Positions 62,801 to 64,000 of a stretch of DNA of 64,000 nucleotides are shown piece by piece. The DNA is from Apostichopus japonicus (lineage: Eukaryota > Echinodermata > Holothuroidea > Aspidochirotida > Stichopodidae). The position numbers and the translations under genes are program-made. Within the stretch, counting starts at the first letter, position 1; each line of letters opens with the position of its first letter. The stretch lies in the NCBI RefSeq assembly GCF_037975245.1, contig NC_092569.1:32631668-32695667 (forward strand), in the 5' to 3' direction. The notes beneath the pieces were generated by a model. That model was given only the letters and a program-made list of their open reading frames with translations. It was not told the origin of the DNA and ran no database searches.

Positions 62801-62957
62801 TATATATACTCTATCACCAACCAGAAAACGTACCAGCTTCGTATTGATCTAAGGGACTCCGGCTCATCATCGAAATATGCCGTCTATTCGACTTTTAGCA
62901 TTACTGACGAGGCAGACAAGTATCGACTATCAGTTGGATCACACAGTGGAAATACAG
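53819..62957 (+). CDS. Secreted fibrinogen-related protein with TIL/EGF modules (3' end outside window)
   Basis: Exons: 53819-53899, 57579-57609, 58168-58340, 58744-59008, 59629-59840, (60100-about 60220, broken), 60616-60825, 61414-61623, 62123-62434, 62696-62957. All except the broken one have clear GT-AG borders and fit in phase. Order: signal peptide, first fibrinogen domain (N-terminal and central parts only), TIL module, repeated TILa/EGF exons, second fibrinogen domain to its centre, then off the window. Fibrinogen-related proteins of invertebrates act as secreted lectins in immunity or as matrix proteins; which applies here cannot be told. One gene is the simplest reading because phases run through; two tandem genes are possible but no start or stop separates them. 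Confidence 0.8.
57145..57578. repeat. Local duplications next to FReD exon 2
   Basis: The segment with aaagcagcaaaacgagatta (from 57145) recurs with changes at 57409-57500. The segment with ccattttcgtaacttttgcag (57380) recurs at 57541-57562 in front of exon 2. Both end in acceptor-like AG. Confidence 0.6.
57579..57609 (+). CDS. FReD gene exon 2 (31 bp)
   Basis: Acceptor ctttaacag, donor gttagt. Encodes VIASVVSQAS plus the first base of a Gly codon completed at 58168. It lies at the edge of a local ~165-bp duplication (57372-57609). Confidence 0.5.
58168..58340 (+). CDS. FReD gene exon 3: start of first fibrinogen domain
   Basis: Acceptor cacatag, donor gtaaga. Encodes YPRDCKEVLNACSSTHNTSG then VYLIKPDGYPEPFEAYCDND and GGWT, the conserved opening of fibrinogen C-terminal domains (DC...G.Y.I.P.G....YCD...GGWT). 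Confidence 0.92.
58744..59008 (+). CDS. FReD gene exon 4: centre of first fibrinogen domain
   Basis: Acceptor ataacag, donor gtaagt. Encodes VLQRRLRESINFNRTWKDFR, NGFGFPRSEVWLGNEKVAFL and TYDNFRISDEWGQYSLSSLG, typical of the central fibrinogen subdomain. It ends CRGTP and joins a TIL exon, not the Ca-binding P subdomain. Confidence 0.92.
59629..59840 (+). CDS. FReD gene exon 5: TIL-type cysteine-rich module
   Basis: Acceptor catacag, donor gtcagt. The peptide begins SNIKWCPTNEIFTNETCERR; spacing is C-x10-C-x3-C-x5-C-x11-C-x-C-x10-C-x5-C-x-C, as in trypsin-inhibitor-like (TIL) domains. It ends CGCFAADKGGILR, the start of a TILa segment completed by the next exon. Phase 0 at the end. Confidence 0.85.
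60100..60239 (+). pseudogene. Broken TILa/EGF exon
   Basis: Starts after accag as NGESFINPDCTRRSNCSNNQ, like its three sister exons, but after YQCSDD it is fused to intron sequence. The EGF cysteines and the normal donor are missing. The frame would run to TAA at about 60300 if not spliced. A perfect 12-bp hairpin (60210-60239) sits at the fusion. Skipping keeps the frame because the neighbouring exons are phase 0-0. Confidence 0.75.
60616..60825 (+). CDS. FReD gene TILa/EGF exon, copy 1
   Basis: 210 bp, phase 0-0, acceptor aaattag, donor gtcagt. Encodes RCTRKSTCRNNRLVDESYQC then the EGF-like part CSSDATCAERNGVRKCYCNP with YQGDGETC, ending HNCFVADIGSVLR, which opens the next TILa. Confidence 0.88.
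61414..61623 (+). CDS. FReD gene TILa/EGF exon, copy 2
   Basis: 210 bp and nearly identical in layout to 60616-60825. Encodes EGQFYANSRCTRKSTCMNSR, then CDTKNSNRKCYCNDGYQGDG. Acceptor atttag, donor gtcagt, phase 0-0. The flanking intron is also duplicated. Confidence 0.88.
62123..62434 (+). CDS. FReD gene exon: TILa/EGF copy 3 joined to start of second fibrinogen domain
   Basis: 312 bp. The first part repeats EGQFYANSRCTRKSTCRNNR and CDTRNNDRKCYCNDGYQGDG; then, without an intron, it continues REVAPKDCYELYVSGTLSDG, VYTIYPDGWPSGIQVYCEME and GGGWT. EGF and fibrinogen are thus fused in one exon. Donor gtgagt, phase 0. Confidence 0.92.
62696..62957 (+). CDS. FReD gene exon: centre of second fibrinogen domain
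   Basis: Acceptor ttcatag, donor gtgagt, ends in phase 1 like exon 4. Encodes VFQRRSSASTDFYRGWSDYK, NGFGNKNQDHWLGSKYIYSI and KYRLSVGSHSGNT. The C-terminal fibrinogen subdomain must lie beyond 64000 or in unrecognised sequence. Confidence 0.92.
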
Positions 62958-62984
62958 GTGAGTAATTGATGTTCTAATCATTGA

Positions 62985-63104
<120 letters not shown>

Positions 63105-64000
63105 CATTGAAACAGAGGAATTAGAAAATATGTATTTTTAAATATTAGTCTGTATAGATTCGAGATATTTTGATCAATCAATCAGTCTGTCCGAAGAAGT
63201 GATACGTACGAGACAAGATTGTACATGTTGAAAAGAACTAAAAAATAAAATGCCGATAATCATTCAAGATTTTCATAAATATAATACATCGAATTTTGGT
63301 TACTTTGTCGAAACCTTAAATATTAGCTACTTCATTTATAGTCAAATCACTTTATACAATGTCGGTTCTATTCTTCACTTAAACGTATTTATTTTATGAT
63401 CTGTGTATAGTGTAATTTCAATCTAGGCCTACGTTCATAGTCCAACGCATCAGCTCAGGTTGAAAGATACAAGATTACAAAGTGCTATAGTTAAAGGGTA
63501 AAGAATTGAACAATCGATGGCAATAACACCCTGTATACCCTGTATACAGTAAAACAGGGAACTTGGAGCCGGCCAAATATTATATTGCAAACATGTTATG
63601 GACAGAAAAAATTATGCCGTCTATTTGATTTTTGTTTTTTGTGGAGATGGCTTTTGCAGCAAAATGCAATTATTATTTTGTGCGTAATAATAACATGTTA
63701 AATTAGTTAGATTACTCAGGACTAGATCTTTCAATGAAACCCTTGTTTTCCTAATTTGAATGATATATGAAGCTGCATCACACAGCCCCCCCCCCCATCT
63801 CCTACCCTCCTTGTCCAGGTTCGAAGAGAGCCTAAGTTACCCTATGTATATATGGTACAAGAAAAAAATAAGCAATGGGCTAAAAAGAGGAGAAATGAAA
63901 ATTTGGTGATGCAAATTAAATTAAACATAATATTATTCAACAAATTATAAGATTTAACACCGACACACACAAGAAATTTATAACTAGAGTTTTGAAAGAG
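63105..64000. other. Intronic AT-rich sequence at right edge
   Basis: No exon recognised. A C tract lies near 63787. The remaining fibrinogen exon of the gene should lie beyond the edge. Confidence 0.5.

Overview
The window is AT-rich, intron-rich animal nuclear DNA. Introns are long, GT-AG exons are short, and there are many minisatellites and DNA-transposon relics. The gene content (DEPTOR, ethanolaminephosphotransferase and a secreted fibrinogen-related protein with TIL/EGF modules) fits a marine invertebrate deuterostome. An echinoderm, perhaps a sea cucumber, is my best guess. This rests on family knowledge only; no species-diagnostic sequence was identified.

Layout. (1) 1-21135, + strand: a DEPTOR-like gene. 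Seven coding exons are visible (4381-21135), giving two DEP domains, a serine-rich linker and a C-terminal PDZ domain. The first exon (about 30 N-terminal residues) lies upstream of the window. Introns carry a 15-bp and a 20-bp tandem array and transposon fragments. (2) 21136-32498: an intergenic stretch with a 17-bp array, a 23-bp array, a tRNA-derived SINE split by a 963-bp hAT-type element with a perfect 8-bp target duplication, and otherwise simple AT-rich DNA. (3) 32499-46706, - strand: a complete ethanolaminephosphotransferase 1 (EPT1/SELENOI-like) gene in nine coding exons. The frame reaches an in-frame TGA after residue 395 and would continue seven codons to TAA, the same layout as the selenocysteine tail of vertebrate SELENOI. 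Two large minisatellites (45-bp and 72-bp units), a decayed duplicate of exon 5 and a LINE fragment sit in its introns. (4) 46848-48398: a small unassigned ORF divergent from EPT1, then a 1.3-kb hAT-like element with a second one nested in it. (5) 48399-53818: gene-poor DNA with a tRNA-derived SINE and a 478-bp hAT element with perfect 8-bp target duplications. (6) 53819 to the right edge, + strand: a secreted fibrinogen-related gene. It has a signal peptide, a first fibrinogen domain lacking its C-terminal subdomain, a TIL module, tandemly duplicated TILa/EGF exons (one broken), and a second fibrinogen domain that runs off the window.

The three genes show no operon-like relationship. DEPTOR (mTOR inhibition) and EPT1 (phosphatidylethanolamine synthesis) are convergent, with about 11 kb between their ends. 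EPT1 and the fibrinogen-related gene are divergent. Exon boundaries were placed by hand from splice signals, phase and family similarity remembered from the human proteins; no alignment or database search was run.
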